From the NCBI GenBank assembly GCA_902776975.1, contig CACYSI010000012.1, positions 1-34,374 of the forward strand: a stretch of 34,374 nt of DNA, given 5' to 3'. Every line of letters begins with the position of its first letter. Positions within the stretch are counted from its first letter, which is position 1. The notes beneath the pieces were generated by a model. The model was not told the origin of the DNA, did no database searches, and saw only the letters and a program-made list of their open reading frames with translations. Made by a program: the position numbers and the translations under genes. This DNA comes from an uncultured Ruminococcus sp. (GTDB taxonomy: Bacteria; Bacillota; Clostridia; Oscillospirales; Acutalibacteraceae). Positions 1 to 7,125 of this stretch are shown here, one piece after another.

Positions 1-4
1 TTGA

Positions 5-40
5 GGTGTTGTCCAAATCTTTGATTTGGCTAACAACACC
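5..40. repeat. Two-stage inverted repeat at the window start
   Basis: GGTGTTGT (5-12) pairs with ACAACACC (33-40), and inside it CCAAATC (13-19) pairs with GATTTGG (23-29) around a TTT loop. Related CAACAACAC and ACAACACC words follow at about 46-116. No T-run follows on either strand, so a terminator role is not supported. The remaining sequence up to glyS (41-173) shows no gene I can support; it is the 3' side of glyS and of whatever lies outside the window. Confidence 0.55.
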
Positions 41-173
41 CATGCAACAACACTCCAAGAGCGAAGCGATTGGCTTAGTGTCACTGCTGGCGTATGTCAA
101 GGACGACAACACCGCTATGCGGAATTTAACGCAATAAATGTTAAAGTGTTTTAATGATACTTAGATATTAGAC

Positions 174-1556
174 TTAGAACTTGATCTTCTCCGCTATATA
201 AGCCTCGAGGTCGGCGATGGCTACGCGCTCCTGCTGCATGGTGTCACGGTCACGGACTGTCACGCAGTTGTCCTCTAAGGAGTCGAAGTCATAGGTGACG
301 CAGAACGGTGTGCCGATCTCATCCTGACGGCGATAACGCTTGCCTATAGAGCCGGCGTCGTCGTAGTCTACCATGAAGCTCTTTGAGAGCTCGTCAGCCA
401 GCGCGCCCGCCTGCTCGCCGAGTTTCTTTGAGAGCGGCAGCACGGCAGCCTTGAACGGAGCGAGGAAGGGATGCAGTCTGAGCACGACTCTGGTGTCGTT
501 TTTAGCCTCGTCGACTACCTCCTCGTCATACGCCTCTGTCATAACGGTCAGGAAGAGACGCTCAACACCGAGCGACGGCTCGATGACATAGGGGATGTAG
601 CGGGTGTTGTCGGTGGGATCGAAGTAGCTCAGATCCTTGCCCGAAACGTTCTGATGCTGAGTCAGGTCGTAGTCGGTACGGTCGGCTATGCCCCACAGCT
701 CGCCCCAGCCAAACGGGAAGAGATACTCAAAGTCGGTGGTAGCCTTGGAGTAGAAGCTCAGCTCCTCCTTAGAGTGATCGCGCAGGCGGAGGTTCTCTTC
801 CTTGATGCCGAGGCTGTAGAGGAAGTCGCGGCAGTATGAGCGCCAGTAATCGAACCACTCGAGGTCGGTGTCGGGCTTGCAGAAGAACTCAAGCTCCATC
901 TGCTCGAACTCGCGCACACGGAAGATGAAGTTGCCGGGGGTGATCTCGTTGCGGAAGCTCTTGCCTACCTGAGCCACGCCGAAAGGAACCTTTTTGCGTG
1001 TGGTACGCTGGATGTTCGGGAAGTTTACGAATATGCCCTGAGCGGTCTCGGGGCGCAGATACAACTCTGCCTTAGTGTCCTCGGTAACGCCCTGGAAGGT
1101 CTTGAACATCAGGTTGAACTGACGTATATCGGTGAAATTCGACTTGCCGCAGTTAGGGCAGGTTATGCCCTTGTCGCGGATATAATCCATCATCTGCTCG
1201 TTAGACCAGCCGGCTACGTTGGTGCCGTCAAAGTCCTCGATGAGGTTGTCGGCGCGGTGACGGGTCTTGCATTCTTTGCAGTCCATCAGCGGATCGGAGA
1301 AGCCGCCGAGATGACCCGAGGCGATCCATGTCTGGGGATTCATCAGTATGGCGGAGTCCAGCCCTACGTTGTACTTGTTCTCCTGTACGAACTTTTTGAG
1401 CCACGCCTTTTTGATATTGTTCTTCAGCTCGGCGCCGAGAGGACCGTAGTCCCAGGTGTTGGCGAGACCTCCGTATATCTCGGAGCCGGGATATACAAAG
1501 CCTCTGCCCTTGCACAGAGCGACGAGTTTTTCCATTGTTTTTTCGGTATTTTTCAT
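174..1556 (-). CDS. glyS: Glycyl-tRNA synthetase, single-chain (class II)
   Basis: Charges tRNA-Gly with glycine in the cytoplasm. The 460-residue product is the usual length for the dimeric alpha2-type enzyme of Firmicutes, archaea and eukaryotes, not the alpha2beta2 type. The N-terminus carries [14 protein letters not shown]. Two CxxC pairs (CKEC, CPNC) form the zinc-like insertion. Class II motifs include [12 protein letters not shown] and FEQMELEFF, and the C-terminus is the anticodon-binding domain starting near [15 protein letters not shown]. The reading frame is open further upstream to 1637. I place the start at the ATG at 1556 because AAGGAGG lies just before it, the length then fits the family, and the upstream part overlaps the promoter. 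It is a single-gene unit with its own promoter. The 3' end has no clear terminator. Confidence 0.96.
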   Translation of the reverse strand: MKNTEKTMEKLVALCKGRGFVYPGSEIYGGLANTWDYGPLGAELKNNIKKAWLKKFVQENKYNVGLDSAILMNPQTWIASGHLGGFSDPLMDCKECKTRHRADNLIEDFDGTNVAGWSNEQMMDYIRDKGITCPNCGKSNFTDIRQFNLMFKTFQGVTEDTKAELYLRPETAQGIFVNFPNIQRTTRKKVPFGVAQVGKSFRNEITPGNFIFRVREFEQMELEFFCKPDTDLEWFDYWRSYCRDFLYSLGIKEENLRLRDHSKEELSFYSKATTDFEYLFPFGWGELWGIADRTDYDLTQHQNVSGKDLSYFDPTDNTRYIPYVIEPSLGVERLFLTVMTEAYDEEVVDEAKNDTRVVLRLHPFLAPFKAAVLPLSKKLGEQAGALADELSKSFMVDYDDAGSIGKRYRRQDEIGTPFCVTYDFDSLEDNCVTVRDRDTMQQERVAIADLEAYIAEKIKF

Positions 1557-1608
1557 TATTATCCTCCTTGCCGCCACTGGCTGTGACGAACTTTTTTTAC
1601 CAAGTAAT

Positions 1609-1637
1609 ATAGTACAGTTTAAGCGCGTGATTGTCAA
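1609..1637 (-). promoter_or_regulatory. Sigma-A-type promoter of glyS
   Basis: Reading the minus strand, TTGACA (1637-1632) is followed after exactly 17 bases by TACTAT (1614-1609), about 50 bases upstream of the glyS start. I see no T-box specifier stem or T-box sequence in the short leader, although glyS genes of Firmicutes often have one. Confidence 0.75.
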
Positions 1638-1650
1638 GAGAGCTTTTGTT

Positions 1651-1866
1651 CAATTAGGAATCAGGAATGAGGAATTAGGAATTATGGGAAACGTTTAGCC
1701 TCCCTTTCCTAAGGGAGGTGCCCCGAAGGGGCGGAGGGTTGATACATATAAAATACTTATTATTCAGCAACCCCCGTTCCCCGTTAACTGTTAACCGTTA
1801 ACCGAGTTTTCGGGTGCGGGCAACGCCCGCCGTAAACTCCACACTCCTAACTTCTAACTCCTAACT
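1651..1866. repeat. Composite intergenic repeat (TAGGAATT arrays around a palindrome payload)
   Basis: The left edge is a TAGGAATT-like array (1652-1683) and the right edge is an opposite-orientation array (CTCCTAACTTCTAACTCC, from 1845). Between them are a truncated copy of the 113-bp double-arm palindrome (1698-1776: CCTCCCTTTCCTAAGGGAGG, then CCCCGAAGGGGCGGAGGGTTG and an AT-rich centre), GTTAAC-type words, and the hairpin GCGGGC-AAC-GCCCGC (about 1818-1832). The right array supplies the TAG stop codon of the pseudouridine synthase gene at 1861. No gene is seen in it. Confidence 0.85.
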
Positions 1867-2490
1867 GAAGAAGCCCGGTTTACACTCAAAGCACAGCTCC
1901 TCACCCGTGAACGGATGCGTAAGGCACAATCGGTATGCGCAGAGCATGATATCATCGCTTTTGACGCGGCTGCCGTAGCGTCTGTCGCCGACAAGCGGCA
2001 TACCGCGGGAGGCGAACTGCGCGCGTATCTGGTGGGTGCGCCCCGTATACAGCTTTATGCCGAGCAAAGCTATCTTATTTCCGTCACGCTCCACTGTACC
2101 GAGCAGACGGTAGCTCAGCCGAGCCTCTTTGACGCCCGCTCGCTTGCGGCGCACCACATAGCTCTTGCCCGCTCTCCTGTCATAAAACAGCAAGTCGGTA
2201 AGCTCTCCCTCCGGCTCCGTCGGTACTCCGCCTACAACGGCGAGATAGGTCTTATCGACCTTATGAGCCTGAAAAGCCTCGCTGAGCCGCCGAGCCGCCT
2301 CGGGGGTCTTGGCGTACACCATGACTCCCTGTGTAGTGCGGTCGAGACGATGCACGGGATAGACAGTCTCACAGCCTAAAGCCTCACACAGCAGCGACGG
2401 CATATTCGGCTTATTTTCATCTATTTCGCTGAGCACCCCGCAGGGCTTTACCGCCGCAGCGAGGTGCTCGTCACTATATAATATATTCAT
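1861..2490 (-). CDS. RluA-family RNA pseudouridine synthase
   Basis: Predicted to isomerise uridine to pseudouridine in rRNA or tRNA. The catalytic motif HRLDRTTQG is present near residue 47, with the aspartate of the RLD triad. A second family signature, GRTHQIRAQFASRGMPLVGD, follows in the C-terminal half. At 209 residues it is a short single-domain member without an N-terminal S4 RNA-binding domain, like RluA, YjbO or TruC types, so the target base cannot be assigned. The start codon shares a base with the fhs stop codon (TAATG), so translation is probably coupled to fhs. The stop codon TAG falls inside a TAGGAGTTAG-type repeat, so the repeat may have trimmed or replaced the original end. 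Confidence 0.9.
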   Translation of the reverse strand: MNILYSDEHLAAAVKPCGVLSEIDENKPNMPSLLCEALGCETVYPVHRLDRTTQGVMVYAKTPEAARRLSEAFQAHKVDKTYLAVVGGVPTEPEGELTDLLFYDRRAGKSYVVRRKRAGVKEARLSYRLLGTVERDGNKIALLGIKLYTGRTHQIRAQFASRGMPLVGDRRYGSRVKSDDIMLCAYRLCLTHPFTGEELCFECKPGFFS

Positions 2491-4157
2491 TAAAACAGTC
2501 CGCTGATGACGCCGTTGTCGTCTACGTCGATGCGCTCGGCGGCAGGCGACTTAGGCAGACCGGGCATGGTCATGATATCGCCGGTGAGCGCGACGATGAA
2601 GCCCGCTCCGGCGGATATCCTGATATCCTTGACGTGTATCACAAAGCCCTCAGGCGCGCCTATGAGCGACGCGTCATCCGAGAAGCTGTACTGGGTCTTA
2701 GCCATACAGATCGGCAGATTGGCGTAGCCCATACGGGTGAGCTTTTGGATGTCTTTCTCAGCCTTTCGCGAGAAGGCTACATGGCTCGCGCGGTACACGC
2801 GCTTGCAGATAGCGCGCACCTTCTTCTCGACGGGCATATCGAGATCATAAGCAAAGCTGAATCTCTCGCTGCTCTCTTCTTTACAGAGCCTTACCACCTC
2901 TCGGGCAAGCTCTATGCCGCCCTCGCCGCCGTCAGCCCACACGGTGCTGAGCACGGTCTTGACGCCCAGCTCCGAGCAGCGGCTCATCACCAGCTCGATC
3001 TCGGCGTCGGTATCGGTAGGAAAGCGGTTGAGCGCTACCACTGCCGGCAGATGAAAAACGTTCTTGATGTTGTCAACGTGTCTGAGCAGGTTTGGCAGAC
3101 CCTTTTCGACTGCCTCGAGGTTCTCGGGAGCGAGATCCTTCTTATCCACGCCGCCGTGCATCTTGAGCGCTCTTACGGTGGCTACGATGACCGCGGCGTC
3201 GGGTCTGATACCCGCGAAGCGGCACTTGATATCGAGGAACTTTTCAGCGCCGAGATCAGCGCCGAAGCCTGCCTCGGTGACAGTATAATCGGCGAGCATG
3301 CGCGCGGTCTTAGTGGCTATGACCGAGTTACAGCCGTGGGCGATATTAGCGAAGGGACCGCCGTGAACGAAGGCGGGAGTGCCCTCTAAGGTCTGCACGA
3401 GGTTGGGCTTGAGAGCGTCTTTGAGCAGAGCCGCCATAGCGCCCTGAGCCTTGAGGTCACCCGCTGTGACGGGCTTCTCGTCAAAGGTATAGCCCACGAT
3501 GATCTTAGACAGGCGCTCCTTAAGGTCGCCCACAGACTCAGCGAGGCAGAGTATAGCCATGATCTCTGAGGCGACGGTGATATCGTAGCCGTCCTCCCTG
3601 GGTACACCGTTGACTCTGCCGCCCAGACCGTCGGTGATGTATCTGAGCTGGCGGTCGTTCATATCCACACAGCGCTTCCATGTGATCCTGCGGGGGTCGA
3701 TACCAAGGCTGTTGCCCTGATAAATATGGTTGTCGAGCATAGCGGCGAGCAGGTTGTTAGCCGCTCCGATAGCGTGAAAGTCGCCCGTAAAATGCAGGTT
3801 GATATCCTCCATGGGCACCACCTGAGCCCAACCGCCTCCCGCGGCGCCGCCCTTGATGCCGAAGACAGGCCCCAGCGACGGCTCTCTGAGAGCTACGTCA
3901 GCGCTCTTGCCTATCCTGCGAAGAGCGTCGGCGAGACCTATGGTAGTGGTGGTCTTGCCCTCGCCCGCGGGGGTAGGCGTGATAGCCGTGACGAGCACGA
4001 GCTTGTTGTCTCTGACGCCGCTTTTGAGTACGTCAAGGCTCAGCTTAGCCTTGTATTTTCCGTAATATTCGAGGTACTCTTCGGGTATGCCGGCGTCGGC
4101 GGCTATTTTGCCGATCGGCTTCATCTCACAGCTCTGCGCTATCTCAATATCTGTCAT
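2490..4157 (-). CDS. fhs: Formate-tetrahydrofolate ligase
   Basis: ATP-dependent formation of 10-formyl-tetrahydrofolate from formate, feeding purine synthesis and one-carbon metabolism in the cytoplasm. The 555-residue length is typical. The nucleotide loop [14 protein letters not shown] is near residue 60, followed by [21 protein letters not shown], which is diagnostic of the family. The C-terminus [18 protein letters not shown] is also conserved. I chose the ATG at 4157 (MTDIEIAQ) because GGAG lies nine bases upstream. The frame runs on to 4208 and another ATG exists at 4166, but neither has as good a ribosome binding site. A sigma-A promoter and a palindromic leader precede it. fhs and xpt are divergently transcribed, and both serve purine metabolism. 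Confidence 0.96.
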   Translation of the reverse strand: MTDIEIAQSCEMKPIGKIAADAGIPEEYLEYYGKYKAKLSLDVLKSGVRDNKLVLVTAITPTPAGEGKTTTTIGLADALRRIGKSADVALREPSLGPVFGIKGGAAGGGWAQVVPMEDINLHFTGDFHAIGAANNLLAAMLDNHIYQGNSLGIDPRRITWKRCVDMNDRQLRYITDGLGGRVNGVPREDGYDITVASEIMAILCLAESVGDLKERLSKIIVGYTFDEKPVTAGDLKAQGAMAALLKDALKPNLVQTLEGTPAFVHGGPFANIAHGCNSVIATKTARMLADYTVTEAGFGADLGAEKFLDIKCRFAGIRPDAAVIVATVRALKMHGGVDKKDLAPENLEAVEKGLPNLLRHVDNIKNVFHLPAVVALNRFPTDTDAEIELVMSRCSELGVKTVLSTVWADGGEGGIELAREVVRLCKEESSERFSFAYDLDMPVEKKVRAICKRVYRASHVAFSRKAEKDIQKLTRMGYANLPICMAKTQYSFSDDASLIGAPEGFVIHVKDIRISAGAGFIVALTGDIMTMPGLPKSPAAERIDVDDNGVISGLF

Positions 4158-4190
4158 TAAGGTCATCTCCGCAAAGGCAAAAGCCGCCTT

Positions 4191-4231
4191 ATACTGATTT
4201 CTGATCAAAGCGTTTTATCAGAGATCAGTAT
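4191..4231 (-). promoter_or_regulatory. Palindromic hairpin in the fhs leader
   Basis: ATACTGATTTCTGAT (4191-4205) and ATCAGAGATCAGTAT (4217-4231) form 15-base arms with one mismatch around an 11-base loop. It lies between the fhs promoter and its ribosome binding site, so it would fold in the mRNA leader. AAAAGCCGCCTT occurs as a direct repeat on both sides (from about 4179 and 4233). The arm ends resemble the GAAATTAGTATCA words of the neighbouring mosaic repeat, so it may be a small inserted element and not a dedicated regulator. Confidence 0.6.
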
Positions 4232-4265
4232 CAAAAGCCGCCTTTACCCATTATATTTTGACATA

Positions 4266-4294
4266 ATTATATAACAAATTCCTCTTTCAGTCAA
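4266..4294 (-). promoter_or_regulatory. Sigma-A-type promoter of fhs
   Basis: On the minus strand TTGACT (4294-4289) and TATAAT (4271-4266) are separated by 17 bases. This places the transcript start near 4259, about 100 bases upstream of the fhs ATG. Confidence 0.8.
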
Positions 4295-4299
4295 TCCCG

Positions 4300-4575
4300 C
4301 CGGACTTATACTAATTTCAAATAAAACCCTTTAACATCTGTTGCGGAGAATTCCGTATAACTTTGTTGTCGGACTTGACAGGCGCCAGCCTGCCTGCGAT
4401 CTCCGCCTTGCTCTGCGAAATTTTCCGCAAATATCTTGTTTAAGCGTTTTAATTGAAATTAGTATCATACTATCCGGCAACATAGTTATACGAAAATCTC
4501 CGCAGCGGATGTTAAGTTTTTTTGAAACCGGTATTGCGATTATTTTTCCAAAAAATAATTTTGAGATTAGTGTCA
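4300..4575. repeat. Mosaic of interleaved inverted repeats upstream of xpt
   Basis: ATACTAATTTCAAATAAAA (from about 4308) is matched in inverted form by TTTTAATTGAAATTAGTAT (to about 4467), bounding an element of about 160 bp. A second word, TTAACATCTGTTGCGGAG followed by CCGTATAACTTTGTTG (4330-4372), recurs inverted at 4475-4515, outside the first pair, giving the order A-B-A'-B'. A further diverged end, GAGATTAGTGTCAAAAGC, lies at about 4563. Small frames here on either strand show no recognisable protein. Together with 4232-4299 and the xpt leader this is the gene-free stretch between fhs and xpt. Confidence 0.6.
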
Positions 4576-4582
4576 AAAGCTC

Positions 4583-4611
4583 TTGCTATCTGTCACAAAT
4601 TGTTGTATTAT
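4583..4611 (+). promoter_or_regulatory. Probable xpt promoter
   Basis: TTGCTA (4583-4588) and TATTAT (4606-4611) are separated by 17 bases, about 45 bases before the xpt start. The leader is too short to hold a purine riboswitch, which is the usual xpt control in Bacillus. Confidence 0.5.
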
Positions 4612-4656
4612 CTAAGTAATTACAACTTACTTTCCACGCAACATGGAGGTTTTGCA

Positions 4657-5226
4657 ATGAAATTACTTGAAGACCGTATCTTAAAGGACGGTATCGTGCG
4701 CGAGGGCAACGTGCTCAAGGTAGACAGCTTCGTCAACCATCAGATCGACGTTGATTTCATCGCTCAGCTCGCCAAGGAGTTCAAGCGGCTGTACGAGGGC
4801 GAGGAGATCACCAAGATCCTCACCATAGAGGCGAGCGGCATTGGCATAGCGTGCATAGTGGCTCAGGAGTTCCATGTGCCTGTGGTCTTTGCAAAAAAGA
4901 ACAAGACCATCAACATCGCCAACGACGTCTATACCTCAAAGGTCGAGAGCTTCACACACAAGCGCACCTATGACATCATCGTCTCCAAGGACTTTTTGAA
5001 GCCCGAGGACAAGGTGCTCATCATCGACGACTTTCTGGCCATGGGCTCGGCTCTCAAGGGACTCATCAGCCTGATACGCGACGCGGGCGCCGAGATAGTG
5101 GGCGCCGGCATCATCATCGAAAAGGCATACCAGCAGGGCGGCGATCTGATACGCGGCATGGGCGTGAGAGTAGAGTCGCTCGCGCGTATCAAGAGCATGG
5201 AGAACAATCAGATACAATTCATATGA
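4657..5226 (+). CDS. xpt: Xanthine phosphoribosyltransferase
   Basis: Salvages xanthine (and probably guanine less well) to the nucleotide using PRPP, in the cytoplasm. The 189-residue product has the usual Xpt length. The type I PRPP-binding loop is VLIIDDFLAMGSALKGL (about residues 120-136). The N-terminus MKLLEDRILKDGIVREG and NHQIDVDF are typical of Xpt and distinguish it from adenine or hypoxanthine enzymes. The open frame extends upstream to 4522, but the ATG at 4657 follows GGAGG at good spacing and the extension would run through the promoter and repeat. With the guanine deaminase and nucleoside importer further along, it fits a guanine-to-xanthine-to-XMP salvage route. Confidence 0.94.
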   Translation: MKLLEDRILKDGIVREGNVLKVDSFVNHQIDVDFIAQLAKEFKRLYEGEEITKILTIEASGIGIACIVAQEFHVPVVFAKKNKTINIANDVYTSKVESFTHKRTYDIIVSKDFLKPEDKVLIIDDFLAMGSALKGLISLIRDAGAEIVGAGIIIEKAYQQGGDLIRGMGVRVESLARIKSMENNQIQFI

Positions 5227-5330
5227 TCGCATTATGATCTCAGACTGAAGCAAATACATTTTTCCGAAAACAAATCGATATCAAAACAGAAACATCAAAC
5301 AGAAACCAAAATACAAGGAACATCGGAAAT

Positions 5331-6812
5331 ATGAAAAAGAGGACGATCATCATCATCGCGGCAGCCGTACTGGCGGCAGTTGCCGTCATAATCACAGCCG
5401 TTGTGATCATCAGCGGCAGATCCCGCGCGGTCAAGCCGGCAGATAAACCCGACATACCGGGCTTTGAACAGCCTAAACAGGTCACCGATCTGCTCAAAGA
5501 TCTGAACCCCACCGCGGCGTCTGAGAGCGCTTCGGAGCCTAAGCTCCCCGGGACAGGCTCGGAGCCCGACGACGAGGAGCCTGCCTACAACGTCTCTAAC
5601 ATCCCCGAGGTGACGGAGCTCATGCGCTTAGGCGGTCAGAAGGACAGCATCAACCTCGTCTGGAGAGAAACCAGCGGCGTCAAAGGCTACAGAGTATACC
5701 GCAGAGCAAGCGGCGAAAAGGGCGCTGTATACACGCTGTTCTCAACAGTGAAAAGAGCTCATCTCGAGATACGCAATCTTGCCGCAGGCAGCAAGTACGA
5801 CTTCAAGGTCGCGGCGTTCATCTCTGACGACTACGGCACATACGAGGGCAAGGGCGCGGAGGCTACCTTCGCCACAGAGCCCGCTAAGGTATCGGGGCTG
5901 GTCCTCGCCGGAGTTGACAACAACAGCACAACCATCAGCTGGAATAAGATGAAGAACGCCGACGGATATATCGTGAAGAGGTGCTTCGGCGGCAAGTGGA
6001 GCGACTACGATACCTTTGACGCCGACACAACCGAGTTCACCGATGAAGATCTCGAAGCCGGCAGAGCGTACTACTACCGTGTCTCGGCGTTCATCAAGGA
6101 CAGCGGCGGCACGCTCACGGGCGGCACCAAGGACGTATATACGGTAGCGGGCATGACGGCTCCCGAGGATACAGGCTCTACGACGCGCGTAGGCAGGGTA
6201 TCTCTCGACTACAGCTCGAGCCCCTATGCCGACGGCTACAAGATATACTTCTCTGAGGACAAGAAGAAGTGGGAGCTGCTGGACGATATCGAAGAGACCT
6301 ACTACAATACCGACCGTCTCGAAGAGGGCGATACATACTACTTCCGCGTGACTCCGTACCGCAACGTAGGCAAGATAGAGGTAGCCGGACCGTATCTGGC
6401 TCTGACATTCACCGCGGGCGACGACTTCTACGATAAGGAGATCGGCGACACCTACATAGAGGTCAGCTTAGCCGATCAGCATATGTGGTTCATCAAGGAC
6501 GGCGCGGTGTATCTCGACAGCGACGTCGTATCCGGAAACCGCAACTCGATGGACACGCCCACAGGCACCTACAGCATACTCAGCAAGGCGTCGCCCTGTA
6601 CACTGACAGGAGCCGACTATGTATCATATGTAGACTACTGGATGGCGTTCATCGGCGGCTCATACGGACTGCATGACGCATCGTGGCGCTCGTCCTTCGG
6701 CGGAGATATCTACGAGGGAGACGGCTCGCACGGCTGTGTGAACCTGCCCACCGAGATAGCCAAGGAGCTGTACGCAACAGCCGAGGTAGGCACTCCCGTG
6801 ATAGTTTATTAA
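5331..6812 (+). CDS. Membrane-anchored L,D-transpeptidase with fibronectin type III-like domains
   Basis: Predicted to act outside the cell on peptidoglycan, forming 3-3 cross-links or attaching proteins. An N-terminal hydrophobic segment (residues 5-28) after MKKR looks like a signal anchor. A Pro/Glu/Ser-rich linker (about 30-80) follows, then three fibronectin III-like modules (about 85-180, 181-270, 271-363). Repeated signatures are GYRVYRR, GYIVKRC and GYKIYFS with YYYRVSAF or YYFRVTPY. The C-terminal YkuD domain (about 366-493) holds the catalytic motif SHGCVNLP with Cys469 and His467, plus an upstream His448 in GLHDASW. It starts about 105 bases after xpt with AAGGAA upstream and no clear promoter, so it may be co-transcribed. 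A strong terminator follows. The exact substrate is not visible. Confidence 0.9.
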   Translation: MKKRTIIIIAAAVLAAVAVIITAVVIISGRSRAVKPADKPDIPGFEQPKQVTDLLKDLNPTAASESASEPKLPGTGSEPDDEEPAYNVSNIPEVTELMRLGGQKDSINLVWRETSGVKGYRVYRRASGEKGAVYTLFSTVKRAHLEIRNLAAGSKYDFKVAAFISDDYGTYEGKGAEATFATEPAKVSGLVLAGVDNNSTTISWNKMKNADGYIVKRCFGGKWSDYDTFDADTTEFTDEDLEAGRAYYYRVSAFIKDSGGTLTGGTKDVYTVAGMTAPEDTGSTTRVGRVSLDYSSSPYADGYKIYFSEDKKKWELLDDIEETYYNTDRLEEGDTYYFRVTPYRNVGKIEVAGPYLALTFTAGDDFYDKEIGDTYIEVSLADQHMWFIKDGAVYLDSDVVSGNRNSMDTPTGTYSILSKASPCTLTGADYVSYVDYWMAFIGGSYGLHDASWRSSFGGDIYEGDGSHGCVNLPTEIAKELYATAEVGTPVIVY

Positions 6813-6829
6813 CAGAATAAAGCATAACA

Positions 6830-6859
6830 GAAGGCTCCCTGTCATAGGGAGCCTTCTTT
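6830..6859 (+). terminator. Intrinsic terminator after the L,D-transpeptidase gene
   Basis: GAAGGCTCCCT (6830-6840) and AGGGAGCCTTC (6846-6856) form a perfect 11-base stem with a GTCAT loop, followed by a short T-run. Confidence 0.85.
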
Positions 6860-6861
6860 CA

Positions 6862-7125
6862 GTTAGTAGTTAGGAGTGAGAAGTGAGGAGTTTACGGCGG
6901 GACACCCGCACCCGAATACTCGGCTAACGGTTAACGGTGAATGGCGGGACACCCGCACCCGATACAGGCCCCCTTTCCTAAGGGGGCTGGCGCGAAGCGA
7001 CTGGGGGTTGCTGAACAATAAGTATTTTATATATATCAACCCTCCGCCCCTTCGGGGCACCTCCCTTAGGAAAGGGAGGCAAAGCGTTTTCCTTAACTCC
7101 TAACTCCTAATTCCTCACTACTCAC
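6862..7125. repeat. Composite intergenic repeat with a full 113-bp-type palindrome
   Basis: The left edge TTAGTAGTTAGGAGTGAG (about 6862-6879) and the inverted right edge CTCCTAATTCCTCACTAC (to about 7125) bracket two copies of GGCGGG-ACA-CCCGCACCCGA (about 6896 and 6944) joined by GGTTAACGG words, and then a complete double-arm palindrome (6967-7080). The right array provides the copA stop codon (TAG at 7120-7118). No gene is seen. Confidence 0.85.

Noticed and set aside
3-137. Open frame at the window start as the end of a truncated gene
   Set aside because: It runs through the hairpin at 5-40 and the product is not recognisable; evidence is too weak.
1557-1637. Longer N-terminus for glycyl-tRNA synthetase
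   Set aside because: It would cover the promoter and the AGGAGG of the internal ATG, and exceed the family length.
2634-3389. 251-residue plus-strand open frame
   Set aside because: It lies opposite fhs and has no family features.
4560-4656. Purine riboswitch upstream of xpt
   Set aside because: The leader after the predicted promoter is only about 40 bases and lacks the conserved core of the purine aptamer.
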